DNA of 64,000 nucleotides from an uncultured Steroidobacter sp. (GCA_938008435.1 CALLKK010000010.1:124001-188000), one strand, 5' to 3'; shown: positions 43,303 through 53,574, counted from the first letter of the stretch. Translations and numbers: made by a program. The notes: generated by a model not told the origin, from the letters alone.

Positions 43303-43734
43303 TCAGCTGAGGCAGCCGTCGGCCGTGCGCTGCAAGGCTTGCGCTTCCTGCTCCAAGTAGGCGCGCACGAGTTGTCCGTACGCAGCAGCGAGCGGACGAG
43401 CGAGCCAACCGTGGATCTCGAAGCGCAAACGGATGTGAGTCGCCCTCTCATCGAGGCGTTCGAGCACATGATCGGCAAAGTACGACACCCCGAACGAGCT
43501 CGCGCGCCAAGCGAAGCGGGCCGGCGGCGCCAGCTCGCAGACTGTCCAGATCGTCGCTTTGAGCTTCGGCTGGTGGATGCGAAACCGCTTGCCGAGCGCG
43601 ATGGGAAGACCGTCGAGCGGCTCCACGCGCTGCACGGTCGGCAGCCATGCCGGCCAGGACTCAACGGCTGCAAGCACCTGCCACACGCGCTCTTGCGATA
43701 CTTCGGCGCGACTGCTGGCTTCGTACACCACCAT
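43303..43734 (-). CDS. SRPBCC-family protein (START-like)
   Basis: 143 residues. The fold shows in the alternation EASSRAEVSQERVWQVLAAV, WPAWLPTVQRVEPL, GKRFRIHQPKLKATIWTV and HIRLRFEIHGWL. These proteins hold hydrophobic ligands in a cavity; ligand unknown. It lies 22 bp downstream of the GyrI-like gene on the same strand, so the two are probably cotranscribed. Confidence 0.85.
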   Translation of the reverse strand: MVVYEASSRAEVSQERVWQVLAAVESWPAWLPTVQRVEPLDGLPIALGKRFRIHQPKLKATIWTVCELAPPARFAWRASSFGVSYFADHVLERLDERATHIRLRFEIHGWLARPLAAAYGQLVRAYLEQEAQALQRTADGCLS

Positions 43735-43755
43735 GACCTTGCTTCCCTCGTCGGA

Positions 43756-44364
43756 TCAGCGCATCGGCTGACGAATGATCGTCTTCCATTTCTTGGGATC
43801 GGCGCGCCGAATATCCGTCAGGTAGATTTCATGGTGCTTCCCTGCGAGCGCACCCTTCGAGCGAATGAACGCATGCAGGCGCTCGATCGTCGGACCTTCT
43901 TCGGAAAACGGACCGACATGCAGCACTTGGGCGGCACGCCCTTCCGCGAACGTTTCGAGGCGCAGCTTGTCGAGAGCGACCAAGGCCTTCTTGCGCTTCA
44001 CCACAGCGATCGCTTCAGCGATTAGCTCGTCCGCAACCACATCGGGCTGCATGATCATCATGGTCCAACGCCAGCTCTCGCGGCGATTTTCGACGAACAC
44101 GCTCGGGTCGTCCGCCCACCACAAGCCCTCGAGCGGCATGACGGCGTAATCGAGCTGGCTGGGGCCCTTCTTGAGCATGAACTTCGCCGTGTACGACACG
44201 GAAAAGAGCGCTTCGACTGCAGCAGCATAGTCCTGCGAGGTATTGGGGTCGCCCTGCCCGTCGATCATGAGGAATCGCAACGGCGGCACGTCCACTTCCG
44301 CGATCGTCTTGGCCGACGCGCTGTAGAGGTGCTTGAGCGTCTTGCGATGATCGAGCTTCTTCAT
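43756..44364 (-). CDS. GyrI-like small-molecule-binding protein
   Basis: 202 residues from ATG 44364, with GGAGG 7-11 nt upstream. The family start is KTLKHLYSASAKTIAEVDVPPLRFLMIDG, followed by GDPNTSQDYAAAVEALFSVSYTAKFML and the end motif HHEIYLTDIRRADPKKWKTIIRQPM. Proteins of this group have a GyrI/SOUL-like barrel that binds small hydrophobic compounds, and are often annotated as stress or drug-related. It is operonic with the SRPBCC gene. Confidence 0.9.
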   Translation of the reverse strand: MKKLDHRKTLKHLYSASAKTIAEVDVPPLRFLMIDGQGDPNTSQDYAAAVEALFSVSYTAKFMLKKGPSQLDYAVMPLEGLWWADDPSVFVENRRESWRWTMMIMQPDVVADELIAEAIAVVKRKKALVALDKLRLETFAEGRAAQVLHVGPFSEEGPTIERLHAFIRSKGALAGKHHEIYLTDIRRADPKKWKTIIRQPMR

Positions 44365-44544
44365 CGGGCCGCCTCCGAGTCTCCCTGTCCTGCGTCCGCA
44401 GGCGCATGCCGGCGCGTCGCGGCACGATACCTGCCGAAGCAGCGTCAATAACTAACAGAAAAGTGCCGGCGTCATCCAGACGAGGCGATCGGGCGGGACC
44501 GAGGCAGAATCGCGGCGAAAGAGAGAAAAGACGATCAGACAGGC

Positions 44545-44580
44545 AAAAGGCAAGCCGCACGCCGCGACATGCGGCTTGCC
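44545..44580 (-). terminator. Terminator of the MacAB-type efflux operon
   Basis: On the minus strand an 11-bp stem GGCAAGCCGCA (44580-44570 with 44559-44549), loop of about 10 nt, then TTTT. It lies 11 bp after the adaptor gene stop. Confidence 0.85.
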
Positions 44581-44590
44581 GTAACGAAGG

Positions 44591-45667
44591 TTAGACGCGC
44601 TTCTTGATCCGCTCGCCTTCGCTCAAGCCGGAGACGACTTCGATGTGAATCCCGTCGGACAACCCCGTCTTGATCTCGCGGCGCTCGAAGCGCTGCGGCG
44701 CGGTTTCGACCTCGACGAACGTGCGCCCGTTCTCGATGATCAGGTTGCCCTCGTTGATCGCAAGAACGTCTTCGCGCTTGTCGAGCACGATGTCGGCATT
44801 GGCGCTGTAGTTCGAGCGCAGGAAGAGCTCGTCCTGCAGCTGCACGGCGGCACGAATCGTGAACTTGATGGCGCCCTGGTCGGTGACGCCCTTCGGCGCG
44901 ATGTATTCGAGCGTCGCCGAGAACGGCTTGCCTTCGAGCGCGCCGACGTCGAGCACGAGCTCCATGCCCTCCTTGAGCTTGCCGACTTCGGATTCATCGA
45001 CGAGCCCTTCGAAGATCATGTCGTTCATGTCAGCCATCAGCGCCACGGTCGTGCCGGACTGGAACGTGCTCGTCTCGACGATGAACGCGCCTTCCTTGTT
45101 CGGCAGGTCGAGGATCATGCCGTCGATCGTCGCCGGAATCAGGTTCGAGACCTTGTCCGAGTCCTTGGTCGCGCCCGTCTTGAGCAGCAGCAAGGCGTTC
45201 TCGGCCGAGGCCACCGATTCCTTCTGCAGCTCGTAGTTGGTGACGAACTGGTTGTACTCGGATTCGGAGATCAAGTTGAGCGAGCGCAGCTTCTTGTAGC
45301 GCTCGAGCTCGGTGGCCTGACTCTGCAAGCTGATCTTGGCGGACAGCAGCTGCGCTTCCGCGTTTGCGACATTGATCATGTTCGGGCGCAAGGCGATGCG
45401 CGCGATGATGTCGCCGCGCTTGACGACCTGGCCCGGCTCGACGAACAGCTTCTCCACGACGCCGGAGACCTGCGACTTCACCTCGATCTCGCGCCGCGGA
45501 ATGACCTTACCGACCGCAACCGTTTTCTTGATGATGGTCATCCGCGTCGGCGTGTCGGTTTCGTACACGACGGGCGGCTGGTTCGACTTGTTGTAGAGAT
45601 AGACGAGCGTGCCGACGAAGATGACGGCGACGACACCGAGCACGATCCACTTGACGACTTGTTTCAT
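44591..45667 (-). CDS. Periplasmic adaptor of an ABC efflux pump (MacA-like)
   Basis: 358 residues. One N-terminal membrane helix (VVKWIVLGVVAVIFVGTLVYLY) anchors it. A barrel-sandwich hybrid (KVIPRREIEVKSQVSGVVEKLFVEPGQVVKRGD), an alpha hairpin (about 105-170) and a beta-barrel follow. The C-terminus is KTGLSDGIHIEVVSGLSEGERI. Adaptors of this kind join the ABC transporter to an outer-membrane channel. It is last in the four-gene operon 48966-44591; no TolC-type channel is present, so it must borrow one. Confidence 0.93.
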   Translation of the reverse strand: MKQVVKWIVLGVVAVIFVGTLVYLYNKSNQPPVVYETDTPTRMTIIKKTVAVGKVIPRREIEVKSQVSGVVEKLFVEPGQVVKRGDIIARIALRPNMINVANAEAQLLSAKISLQSQATELERYKKLRSLNLISESEYNQFVTNYELQKESVASAENALLLLKTGATKDSDKVSNLIPATIDGMILDLPNKEGAFIVETSTFQSGTTVALMADMNDMIFEGLVDESEVGKLKEGMELVLDVGALEGKPFSATLEYIAPKGVTDQGAIKFTIRAAVQLQDELFLRSNYSANADIVLDKREDVLAINEGNLIIENGRTFVEVETAPQRFERREIKTGLSDGIHIEVVSGLSEGERIKKRV

Positions 45668-45725
45668 GTCTTTCTTTTTCGGACAGCAGTAAGCCGTTTG
45701 TTACGCGAACGAGCGCACCCGCCGC

Positions 45726-46991
45726 TCATTCGTCCTGCAATGCGACGATCGGGTTGACTGCCGCTGCCTTGGCAGCCGGCAGCAACGAGGCAATCACGCC
45801 CGCGATCATGAGCACCCCAAGGGCAGCGAGCGCCGTACGGAAGTCCACTTCCGGATTGGCAAAGAAGTTGGTGCTGCCGCCGCCCGCTTCGAGGGCACGC
45901 GCAATGCCCTCGATCAGCAATGTCCCGGCGACGAGACCCGCGTAGCCTGCCACCGCCGTCAGGAACAGCGCCTCCTGCATGATCATTCCGATGATCGACA
46001 GCGGCGTGGCGCCCAAGGCCTTGCGCAAGCCGATCTCGCGGGTACGTTCCTTCACGACGATGAGCATGATGTTGCCGACGCCGACCGCGCCCGCGAAGAT
46101 CGTGCCGATCGCGACGATCCAGCTGAACATCTTGACGCCGACAAAGAGGCCTTCCACCTTGTCGAACTCTTGCTGCATGTTGAAGCTGCCGAACACGCCG
46201 CGATCGTCGGGATGAACTTTGTAGCGCTGCGCGAGGAAGCGCTTGACGTCTTGCTCGGCGACACTCGCGTGTACGCCGGGCTTCGGCACCACTACGAGGC
46301 TGCCAACCCACCCCACCTGATTGAACGAGTGACGCAGCGTGTCGTTCGGTAGGTAGATCCGTTCCTCTTCCTGCTGCTCGTTGCCTTGCTGCAGGGACTT
46401 GAATACGCCCACGACGGTGAAGCTGATGCCGTTGATCTCGATATTGCTGCCGATCGCTTCCTCGCCTTGTTCGAAGAGCTGCTGCTTGACGCGCTGGCCG
46501 ATCACGGCAACTTTGCGGCGCTGCTCTTCGTCGATCGCGTTGATCGGACGGCCCTCGATGATGCGAATCGAGAAAACGTCTTCGGTACCTTGGAAGGCAC
46601 CCTGCACGCTGAATGCACCGTTCTTCGTCTTGTAAACGGTGTACGGCGGGCTGCCGCTCCAGACGCCGACGGAGTTCTGGCCCTTGACCATGCCGACGGT
46701 GCTGACGTTCTTGGCGATCGCGTCGAGATCCGCCGGACGGAACGTGATACGGCGCCCCACCGGCATGCCTTCGTACGGCAACTGCGTGGCGCCCTGCGGC
46801 CAGATGAAGATGGCATTCTGCACGCGCGGGAAGCTGCGCTTGACGCCATTCTCGAAGCCTTTCCCGGAGCCCATCAGCACCGTGAGCATGAAGATGCCCC
46901 AGAACACGCCGAGCGCCGTCAACGTCGTCCGCAGCTTGTGACGGCCGAGCGTGCGGAAGATCTCTTGCCACTTTTCGAGGTCGAAGAACAT
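45726..46991 (-). CDS. MacB-type ABC permease subunit 2
   Basis: 421 residues. Four membrane helices in the MacB/FtsX arrangement: one near residue 20 (RTTLTALGVFWGIFMLTVLM), a large periplasmic domain (about 45-280), then three near the C-terminus around VKERTREIGLRKALGATPLSII. ATG 46991 is 2 bp after the upstream permease stop. It is homologous to the gene at 46993, so the pump is probably a heterodimer rather than the usual MacB homodimer with its fused ATPase. Confidence 0.93.
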   Translation of the reverse strand: MFFDLEKWQEIFRTLGRHKLRTTLTALGVFWGIFMLTVLMGSGKGFENGVKRSFPRVQNAIFIWPQGATQLPYEGMPVGRRITFRPADLDAIAKNVSTVGMVKGQNSVGVWSGSPPYTVYKTKNGAFSVQGAFQGTEDVFSIRIIEGRPINAIDEEQRRKVAVIGQRVKQQLFEQGEEAIGSNIEINGISFTVVGVFKSLQQGNEQQEEERIYLPNDTLRHSFNQVGWVGSLVVVPKPGVHASVAEQDVKRFLAQRYKVHPDDRGVFGSFNMQQEFDKVEGLFVGVKMFSWIVAIGTIFAGAVGVGNIMLIVVKERTREIGLRKALGATPLSIIGMIMQEALFLTAVAGYAGLVAGTLLIEGIARALEAGGGSTNFFANPEVDFRTALAALGVLMIAGVIASLLPAAKAAAVNPIVALQDE

Positions 46992-46992
46992 G

Positions 46993-48231
46993 TCAGTCCG
47001 CTCGCATGGCTTCGATCGGCGTGATCTTGGCCGCACGCATCGCGGGCGCGAGCCCGGCGAGAATGCCCACGACGATCAACAGGACGAGCGCGGTGATCGC
47101 GATGCCGAAATCGACCTCCGGGTTCATGAAGTACGGCATCTGTGCGCCGCTGCTGCGAATCGCGAACGACACCAGCTCGAGCAGCCCGACGCCGATCACG
47201 AGCCCCATGTAACCGGCCACGGTCGTCACCAGCACCGATTCGAGCAGGAGCGTGCTCACGATCGAGAACGGCGTTGCGCCGAGCGCTTTGCGCACACCGA
47301 TCTCGCGCGTGCGCTCCTTGACCGTGATGATCATGATGTTGCTGATGCCGACGATGCCGGCCGTCAACGTGCCGAGACCGACGAACCACATGAACATGTT
47401 GATGCCGATGAACAAGGCATTGATGCGCGTCGCCGGCTCCGCCATGTTGAAGGAACGAATGCCGCGCACGTCCTCAGGCGCAACGTCGTGACGACGCTTG
47501 AGCAGGTCGACGACCTTCTTCTCGAGCTCGAAGGAATCGACGCCCGGCTTCGGCCTGAGCCAGATCGTGTCCACGCGATCGGACTTGCCGTAAAGCTTGC
47601 GATGCGTGCTGATCGGGATGAACACCCGCTCGGAATTGCGGCCGTTGTTGCCCTTGTCGTAGAAGACGCCCGTGACCTTCACGACGACATCGCCGATACG
47701 GATTTCCTGACCGACTGGGTTGACGCCGGGCGGGAACAGCCGCTCGGCCACCAAAGTCCCGATGACCGCGACCTTGCGGATCTCATCTTCATCCAGCGGA
47801 TTGGGCTTGCGCCCGAAGTTGAACGGCACATCCTCCTTGATCCGGAAGTACTCGTCGGGAATGCCGTGGATGCTGGCGTTGCTGTGCTTGTCGCCGAACG
47901 TGACCGTGCCGCCCGAGGTCTGCGACTCGCCGGAGATGAAGCGCACGCCCGGGATCTGCGTCTTGATCGCTTCGATGTCCTCCTGCTCGAGCTGGATCTT
48001 GCGAGCCAAACCGCGCCCGCGATACGCGATGCTCGTATCGCCGCCCCAGATCATGATGAAGTCGAGCACGTCGGAGCCGAAGTCGCTCATCACGCCGTTG
48101 TGCATGCCGCGGCCGAAACCGAGCAGCAGGATCAACATGAAAATGCCCCAGAACACGCCGAACGCGGTCAGCAGCGTGCGCAGCTTGTTCTGCCGCAGCG
48201 TGTAGAGGATTTCTTGGAGGCCGTCGAACAT
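46993..48231 (-). CDS. MacB-type ABC permease subunit 1
   Basis: 412 residues with the same layout as subunit 2: LRTLLTAFGVFWGIFMLILLL near the start and TVKERTREIGVRKALGATPFSIV before the last two helices. The periplasmic domain sequence differs clearly from subunit 2, so the pair is an old duplication. The ATPase gene lies 36 bp upstream. Substrates of MacB-type systems include macrolides, toxins and lipoproteins; nothing here shows which. Confidence 0.93.
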   Translation of the reverse strand: MFDGLQEILYTLRQNKLRTLLTAFGVFWGIFMLILLLGFGRGMHNGVMSDFGSDVLDFIMIWGGDTSIAYRGRGLARKIQLEQEDIEAIKTQIPGVRFISGESQTSGGTVTFGDKHSNASIHGIPDEYFRIKEDVPFNFGRKPNPLDEDEIRKVAVIGTLVAERLFPPGVNPVGQEIRIGDVVVKVTGVFYDKGNNGRNSERVFIPISTHRKLYGKSDRVDTIWLRPKPGVDSFELEKKVVDLLKRRHDVAPEDVRGIRSFNMAEPATRINALFIGINMFMWFVGLGTLTAGIVGISNIMIITVKERTREIGVRKALGATPFSIVSTLLLESVLVTTVAGYMGLVIGVGLLELVSFAIRSSGAQMPYFMNPEVDFGIAITALVLLIVVGILAGLAPAMRAAKITPIEAMRAD

Positions 48232-48267
48232 GCGCGATCTGTCAGAGCCTGCGGCTCGAGGTTTGGA

Positions 48268-48966
<699 letters not shown>

Positions 48967-49339
48967 GAGCGCACTTTCTCATGATTAATATGCGTTCGTC
49001 AGCCGTGCGCAGCCCTGTTGAACGAGCGACGACTCCGTCCACCCGACCCGTCAGGCGGTATACCGGGAGAAACGCGGTGTACGACGCCTGTTGGCGGCCT
49101 CGCGAGGAGAGCCGAGCAGCAAGGTCTTCTCTTATCTTTTCCTGCCTTGACCGATCTCGACGCTGATATCGCGGAAGGACAGCAGCTACTGCACGCCCCT
49201 TTGGACTCTATCGGGCGGAATCTTGTTGCACTGTCGCCGAGATTTTTTCCGGTCGGTCGCCCGCCCAAGAGGGGGGCATACCCTGACGGCTCGCGATCGC
49301 AATGTCAACGGCCCTGGGGGGGCGAGCGGAGCGAGCGAC
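48967..49339. other. Gene-free interval between two minus-strand units
   Basis: 373 bp. Left end carries the promoter of the efflux operon (TATTAA on the minus strand at 48990-48985). The rest holds no convincing ORF on either strand; short T- and G-runs near 49237 and 49303 do not form a clear hairpin. It also forms the 3' side of the glycosyltransferase gene. Confidence 0.5.
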
Positions 49340-50380
49340 TCATACAGCCGTGCGGTGGGGCCAGCGACCGAGCGTCTCGTCTCCGCGCGCGAGCGCCGGC
49401 TCGCCGCCCTCAGCGCGCGCCGCGCCGGCCGCGGCGTCGGCAGGATAGAAGTCCTGTACCAGATAGAGCGGCCGTTGCTTGGCCTCATCGAACATTCGGC
49501 CCAAGTACTCGCCGATCACTCCCAGGCTCATGAGCTGCACGCCGCCGAGGAACAGCATGACGACCATCAACGAGGGATAGCCGGCGACCGGATTGCCGTA
49601 CCGTAACGTGTCGTAAATGATCACGAGCCCGTAGACGAACGCGCCGAACGCAATCAGCAGCCCGAGATACGTTGCGCATTTCAACGGCGCCGTCGTGAAC
49701 GAAGTGAATCCTTCGAGTGCGAAGTTCCAGAGCTTCCAGTAATTGAAGCTGGACTTGCCCGCCAAGCGCGGATCGCGCTCGTACTCGACCGCCTTGCTCT
49801 TGTAGCCGATCCAGGCGAACAACCCCTTCATGAATCGATGCTGCTCGCGCAGGCGCTTGAGCGCCTCCACCGCACGGCGGCTCAGCAGTCGGAAATCGCC
49901 CGTGTCGACCGGGATACGCACCCGGCTCGCGTGCTGAAACACGCGATAGAAGAGGTGCGCCGTGAGCTTCTTGAGCGGCGTCTCGCCGGCTCGACTGATG
50001 CGCTTGCCGTACACGACGTCGTAACCCGTGCGCCACTCGCGCACGAACGCGGGGATCAGCTCCGGCGGATCCTGTAGATCGGCGTCGATGACCACGACGG
50101 CATCGCCGCGCGCTTGGTCGATACCGGCCGTCATCGCGAGCTCTTTGCCGAAGTTGCGACTGAGATCGATGATGGCAATGCGCGCATCGCGCTCGCGCAG
50201 CTCGAGCAAGCGCGCCAGCGTCGCATCGCGGCTGCCGTCGTTGACGTAGATTACTTCGCTGTCGAGATCCAGGCTATCGAGCACCGCCGCGAGGCGCGCA
50301 TGAAACGCCGCAATTCCCTCTGCCTCGTTGAAGACCGGCACCACGACCGACAGCATCTGTTCGTGCGCATTCGGCCTCAT
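49340..50380 (-). CDS. GtrB-like bactoprenol glycosyltransferase (GT2)
   Basis: 346 residues. GT2 catalytic domain (about 1-235): SVVVPVFNEAEGIAAFH, NDGSRDATL, VVIDADLQDPPELI (DxD-type), RDPRLAGKSSFNYWKL. Two C-terminal membrane helices (about 245-305). The start at 50380 overlaps the gtrA stop (ATGA). GtrB-type enzymes load a sugar onto undecaprenyl phosphate, and GtrA flips it. The third component, a strain-specific Gtr transferase, is missing here. The last 40 residues are Ala/Gly/Arg-rich and variable. Confidence 0.9.
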   Translation of the reverse strand: MRPNAHEQMLSVVVPVFNEAEGIAAFHARLAAVLDSLDLDSEVIYVNDGSRDATLARLLELRERDARIAIIDLSRNFGKELAMTAGIDQARGDAVVVIDADLQDPPELIPAFVREWRTGYDVVYGKRISRAGETPLKKLTAHLFYRVFQHASRVRIPVDTGDFRLLSRRAVEALKRLREQHRFMKGLFAWIGYKSKAVEYERDPRLAGKSSFNYWKLWNFALEGFTSFTTAPLKCATYLGLLIAFGAFVYGLVIIYDTLRYGNPVAGYPSLMVVMLFLGGVQLMSLGVIGEYLGRMFDEAKQRPLYLVQDFYPADAAAGAARAEGGEPALARGDETLGRWPHRTAV

Positions 50381-50784
50381 GGCAGCGAACCCGTCGAACG
50401 CGTGACCGCAAACGTCCAGAACCGATTCGAGAGATAACCGAATACGAGCACGCACGCGGTCGCGATGATCTGACAGACGAGATAGTGCACGGGCAAGAGC
50501 GCCGTGCCCGCAGCCATGATGAGCGTATTGAGCACCGCGCCGAGTACCGCAATGGTTGCGAAACGCGGCGCCGTGCGCGCGTGCGACAGCTCGCTCGCGA
50601 AGGTGAAGCGGTAGTTGAGCAGGTAATTGATGAAGGCGCCGACCGCGAATCCCGCGCCCGAAGCCATCGGCGGCGCGAGCTGCAAGCGGCTTTCCACCAA
50701 TGCGATCAGCACGACGTAGTGCGCAGCCGTGCCGATGGCGCCGACGCTCGCGAAGAGCAGAAATTGGCGAAAGAGCTGCGCCAT
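50377..50784 (-). CDS. GtrA-family flippase
   Basis: 135 residues, four membrane helices, GtrA family: FLLFASVGAIGTAAHYVVLIAL, then ASGAGFAVGAFINYLLNYRFTF and RFWTFAV at the end. It probably flips undecaprenyl-phosphate-linked sugar across the membrane for cell-surface modification. ATG 50784 gives the family length; an earlier start is open. Translation is coupled to the GtrB gene. Confidence 0.9.
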   Translation of the reverse strand: MAQLFRQFLLFASVGAIGTAAHYVVLIALVESRLQLAPPMASGAGFAVGAFINYLLNYRFTFASELSHARTAPRFATIAVLGAVLNTLIMAAGTALLPVHYLVCQIIATACVLVFGYLSNRFWTFAVTRSTGSLP

Positions 50785-50975
50785 CGCATCCGTGGAGGAA
50801 AGGACGCCAAACAGATTTCTGTAGGCTATGGATGCACTGTGCAAGCGTCAACGCGCAGATTTTGCAGCCTTGTTCGCGCAAACAGCCATGCGGGCGCCGT
50901 GTAATACCTATCGACTGCGCTCGCGATTCATGCGTTGAGGCCGTTGCGTCGACCAGCGCCCGAATTTCTCTCGCG

Positions 50976-50981
50976 TACAAT
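50976..50981 (+). promoter_or_regulatory. -10 box (TACAAT) of the alkB-like gene
   Basis: GCGTACAATCCGG lies 35 bp before GTG 51017; the predicted start of transcription is near 50988. It matches the boxes at 21522 and 31283. Confidence 0.4.
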
Positions 50982-51016
50982 CCGGCGACACACGAGGCTT
51001 GGACGACGAGACCACG

Positions 51017-51682
51017 GTGAGCGAGCAAGACGATCGATGCAAGGCGAAAGACTCGACATGCGCGCACGATGCGCTCGGCAGGCATACACCGTTGCCGCAG
51101 CTCGTACCGATGCCCGATGCCGAGGTGCTCTATTACGAAGCGATCTCCGTGCCCGCCGAGCCGGCCATCATTCTCGACAGGCTCATCGAGGACATTCCCT
51201 GGCGCCAGGATCACATCGTGCTCTGGGGCAAACCGCTGCTGCAGCCGCGACTGTCGGCGTGGTTTGGCGATCCGGGCAGCGTCTACACGTATTCCGGATT
51301 GACGCTTACGCCATTGCCTTGGACGAAGTTGCTCGCCGAGCTCAAGCAGACGGTTGAAACGCTCGCGGGCGAGCGTTTCAACAGCGTGCTCCTCAACTAC
51401 TACCGCAACGAACGCGACAGCATGGGCATGCACAGCGATGATGAGCGCGAGCTCGGACGCAATCCGACGATCGCATCGCTCAGCTTCGGCGCCGAGCGCG
51501 AGCTCACATTCCGGCATCGCCGTCGCAAGGAGCTGGCGCCGGTCCGCCTGCGGCTCGCATCGGGAAGCCTGCTGATCATGCGCGGCGCAACTCAGCACCA
51601 TTGGAAGCACGGTATCGCGAAAGAACGCCGGCCTTGCGGACCGCGGGTGAATCTGACGTTCCGCCGCATTTTCGCGGTCTAG
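51017..51682 (+). CDS. AlkB-type alpha-ketoglutarate-dependent dioxygenase
   Basis: 221 residues from GTG 51017 (TTG 50999 is an alternative). Iron ligands are HSD in MGMHSDDE and His in QHHWKHGIAKE, and the 2-oxoglutarate Arg lies in RVNLTFRR. NSVLLNYYRNERDSMGMHSDDE and IASLSFGAERELTFRHR are AlkB signatures. It removes methyl lesions from DNA or RNA bases. Single gene behind a TACAAT box. It may be the ALKBH2/3-like branch rather than classical AlkB. Confidence 0.9.
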   Translation: MSEQDDRCKAKDSTCAHDALGRHTPLPQLVPMPDAEVLYYEAISVPAEPAIILDRLIEDIPWRQDHIVLWGKPLLQPRLSAWFGDPGSVYTYSGLTLTPLPWTKLLAELKQTVETLAGERFNSVLLNYYRNERDSMGMHSDDERELGRNPTIASLSFGAERELTFRHRRRKELAPVRLRLASGSLLIMRGATQHHWKHGIAKERRPCGPRVNLTFRRIFAV

Positions 51683-51833
51683 CGGAATAGTCGCCGTCCG
51701 GGCCGCTCCCTCGCTCGGTTCAGCCGCACGAGCGCTCAGCGAATAACTGGCCGTTCAGCCGGAAATTCGCGCGTAGCCGCACTTCTCGCCTCGTTACGCT
51801 GCGAATAATTCGCAACTTACGAGGCCTTTACGC

Positions 51834-52957
51834 ATGTCCTTGCTCGACAGACTTCTCGGCCGCATCACAATCGACACCTTTGCTCGCGATCTCATCAAGG
51901 CGGCGGCACGTGCCGGCCAACGCGGCTGGCGCTATGTGCCCGAGCTCAAAGAGCTGCGCGCACCGAACGACCGAGGCCGCGTTCTGTTGCACAACTTGTT
52001 CTTGGAGTATTCGAGCGCCGCGCCCGATAGCCGTCAGGCGTTGATGAACAAATACGTCGGCCTCATGGTCAGCTCCGAGCAAGGACCGCCGCGGAGCTGG
52101 ACAGAGGCGTGCAATGCGATCTATCCGATGATACGCGGCCGCTGGGACATGATGCCGCTCGAGATCGCTCATCGCGGGAAAGATGGCGCACGGCTGCCGC
52201 CTCGCATCGAGCTGCCCTGGTGTGAAAGCCTGATCCTGCGCATTGCCTACGACTCGCCGTCCGCCGCGCTGCCGATCGGTCACGATGAGATTCAGTCGTG
52301 GGGCGTCTCGGTGGAACAGGCGCTCGAGCAAGCCATGGACAACCTGCGGGCGCTGCCGGCGCCGCGCTGGCGCGAGCTCGTTCCCAGCGTGTTCTATCTC
52401 GAATCGCCCATGCACTACGAAGAGGCGATGCTGCTGCGAGACGATGTGGTGAGCTCGTGTCCGGTCAAAGGTATGCCGGTCTTCATCGCAAGCAACCGGG
52501 GGATCGTGCTGGCAACGGGTACCGACGAGCCGAACGGCGTCGCAACGATGCTCACGCAGGCGGCCTACTCCTATCAGAACAGGCCGTGGCCGATGAGCCC
52601 GTCGTCGTCATGCGCAATGGCGATAAGTTCGAGTCGTACACGCCGACCGGCATCTACGGCAGCCGACTGCGCTCCCTCAAGGCACTCGACACCACACGTA
52701 TCTCCCGCGCCCAACAGCAGGCATTGCAGGACTACTGCCAGCGCAACGGGATCAACGTCTACGTCGGCGTCGTCGAGCTGGTGCAGGACAAGAAGGATCC
52801 GGACCTGATGCACACTTGGACCGGTTGGCTGGAAGGCGTCCCGACATGGCTGCCGCAAGCCGAGTTCCTGGTCTTCAACAAGCGTCTCGGTCAGGACGAG
52901 TACGAAACGATCTCCGTCCCGTGGGACGAAGCGGTCGCGATCTGCGCCATTACATGA
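51834..52957 (+). pseudogene. DUF1444-like gene with a single-base frameshift
   Basis: Frame 1 (51834 on) reads as a protein up to about codon 246 (MSLLDRLLGRITIDTFARDL; PMHYEEAMLLRDDVVSSC; GMPVFIASNRGIVLATG), then turns to Ser/Arg-rich nonsense. The frame starting near 52571 continues the same fold (SEQAVADEPVVVMRNGDKFE; WLEGVPTWLPQAEFLVF) to TGA at 52957. One base is missing between 52570 and 52571: TC, then CTATCAGAACAG, would read S-L-S-E-Q. Downstream sequence is conserved-looking, so the break is recent or a sequencing error. Resembles DUF1444; identity moderate. Confidence 0.7.
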
Positions 52958-53061
52958 CGGAGCTGCCGGAGGATCCGCCGCGCTACAGCGTCGAGGCGTT
53001 CCCGAACGACACGGAATGGGAGCAGCTCAAGGCCCGCGGCGAGCCCGTACTGCCGCCGTGA
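52954..53061 (+). CDS. Small ORF coupled to the DUF1444-like gene (35 aa)
   Basis: ATG 52954 overlaps the TGA (52955-52957) of the frameshifted gene. The product, from MTELPEDPPRYSVEAFPND to KARGEPVLPP, is acidic and Pro-rich and has no known family. The ATGA overlap and the absence of other genes nearby make translation plausible. If the upstream frameshift is real, coupling to it would be lost. Confidence 0.45.
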   Translation: MTELPEDPPRYSVEAFPNDTEWEQLKARGEPVLPP

Positions 53062-53250
53062 GCAGCGACCGGGGCGGCGTGGGCGTCATAGACCGAGAAC
53101 GTGCCACCTGCGCTAGGTGCCTCGAAATCGAGGAGCGCGTACACTACGCGGCGCCCGCATCCGATGTGACGAATCTCTCACTTCGGCGGCCGTCGGATTC
53201 TGTAAAATGCTTCTAACATATAAGAACGAGCGAGCCGAACAGCCAGCCGT

Positions 53251-53484
53251 ATGCGGATGCTGATCGACCTTTTCGATAACGAGCACGGCTACGCTCGGAT
53301 TTTTGCGGAGAAGGAAGGTTTCGGGTACGAGCTCAGCACGTATCGCCCGTTGCCCATTCCCGATTTGTTTGGCCGCATGAGCGGCTTTTCATCGCCCGAA
53401 GCCGCTTGCGAAGCCGCCAAACATCAGCTCGCCTCGATCAAGCAGGCAATGCAGCCGAAGTCGCGTCCGGGTCGGCGCAAGTAA
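53251..53484 (+). CDS. Small protein (77 aa), unknown
   Basis: Begins MRMLIDLFDNEHGYARIFAE and ends in a basic tail (MQPKSRPGRRK). A TGTAAAAT box about 40 bp upstream and ATATAAG just before it may be its promoter. The aromatic-rich middle (FGYELSTYRPLPIPDLFGRM) looks structured. No family was recognised. 189 bp separate it from the preceding ORF and 90 from asd on the opposite strand. Confidence 0.55.
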   Translation: MRMLIDLFDNEHGYARIFAEKEGFGYELSTYRPLPIPDLFGRMSGFSSPEAACEAAKHQLASIKQAMQPKSRPGRRK

Positions 53485-53574
53485 GACGCGATCCGTTGCG
53501 TGCGCGACGGCCGTGCCGCCGCGACGCCCGCGGGGCATCCGGCACGAACGCGTCGTACCGGACGCCCTCTGCAA

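Noticed and set aside
51834..52957. Programmed -1 frameshift in the DUF1444-like gene
   Set aside because: No slippery heptamer near 52570; a one-base deletion explains it more simply.
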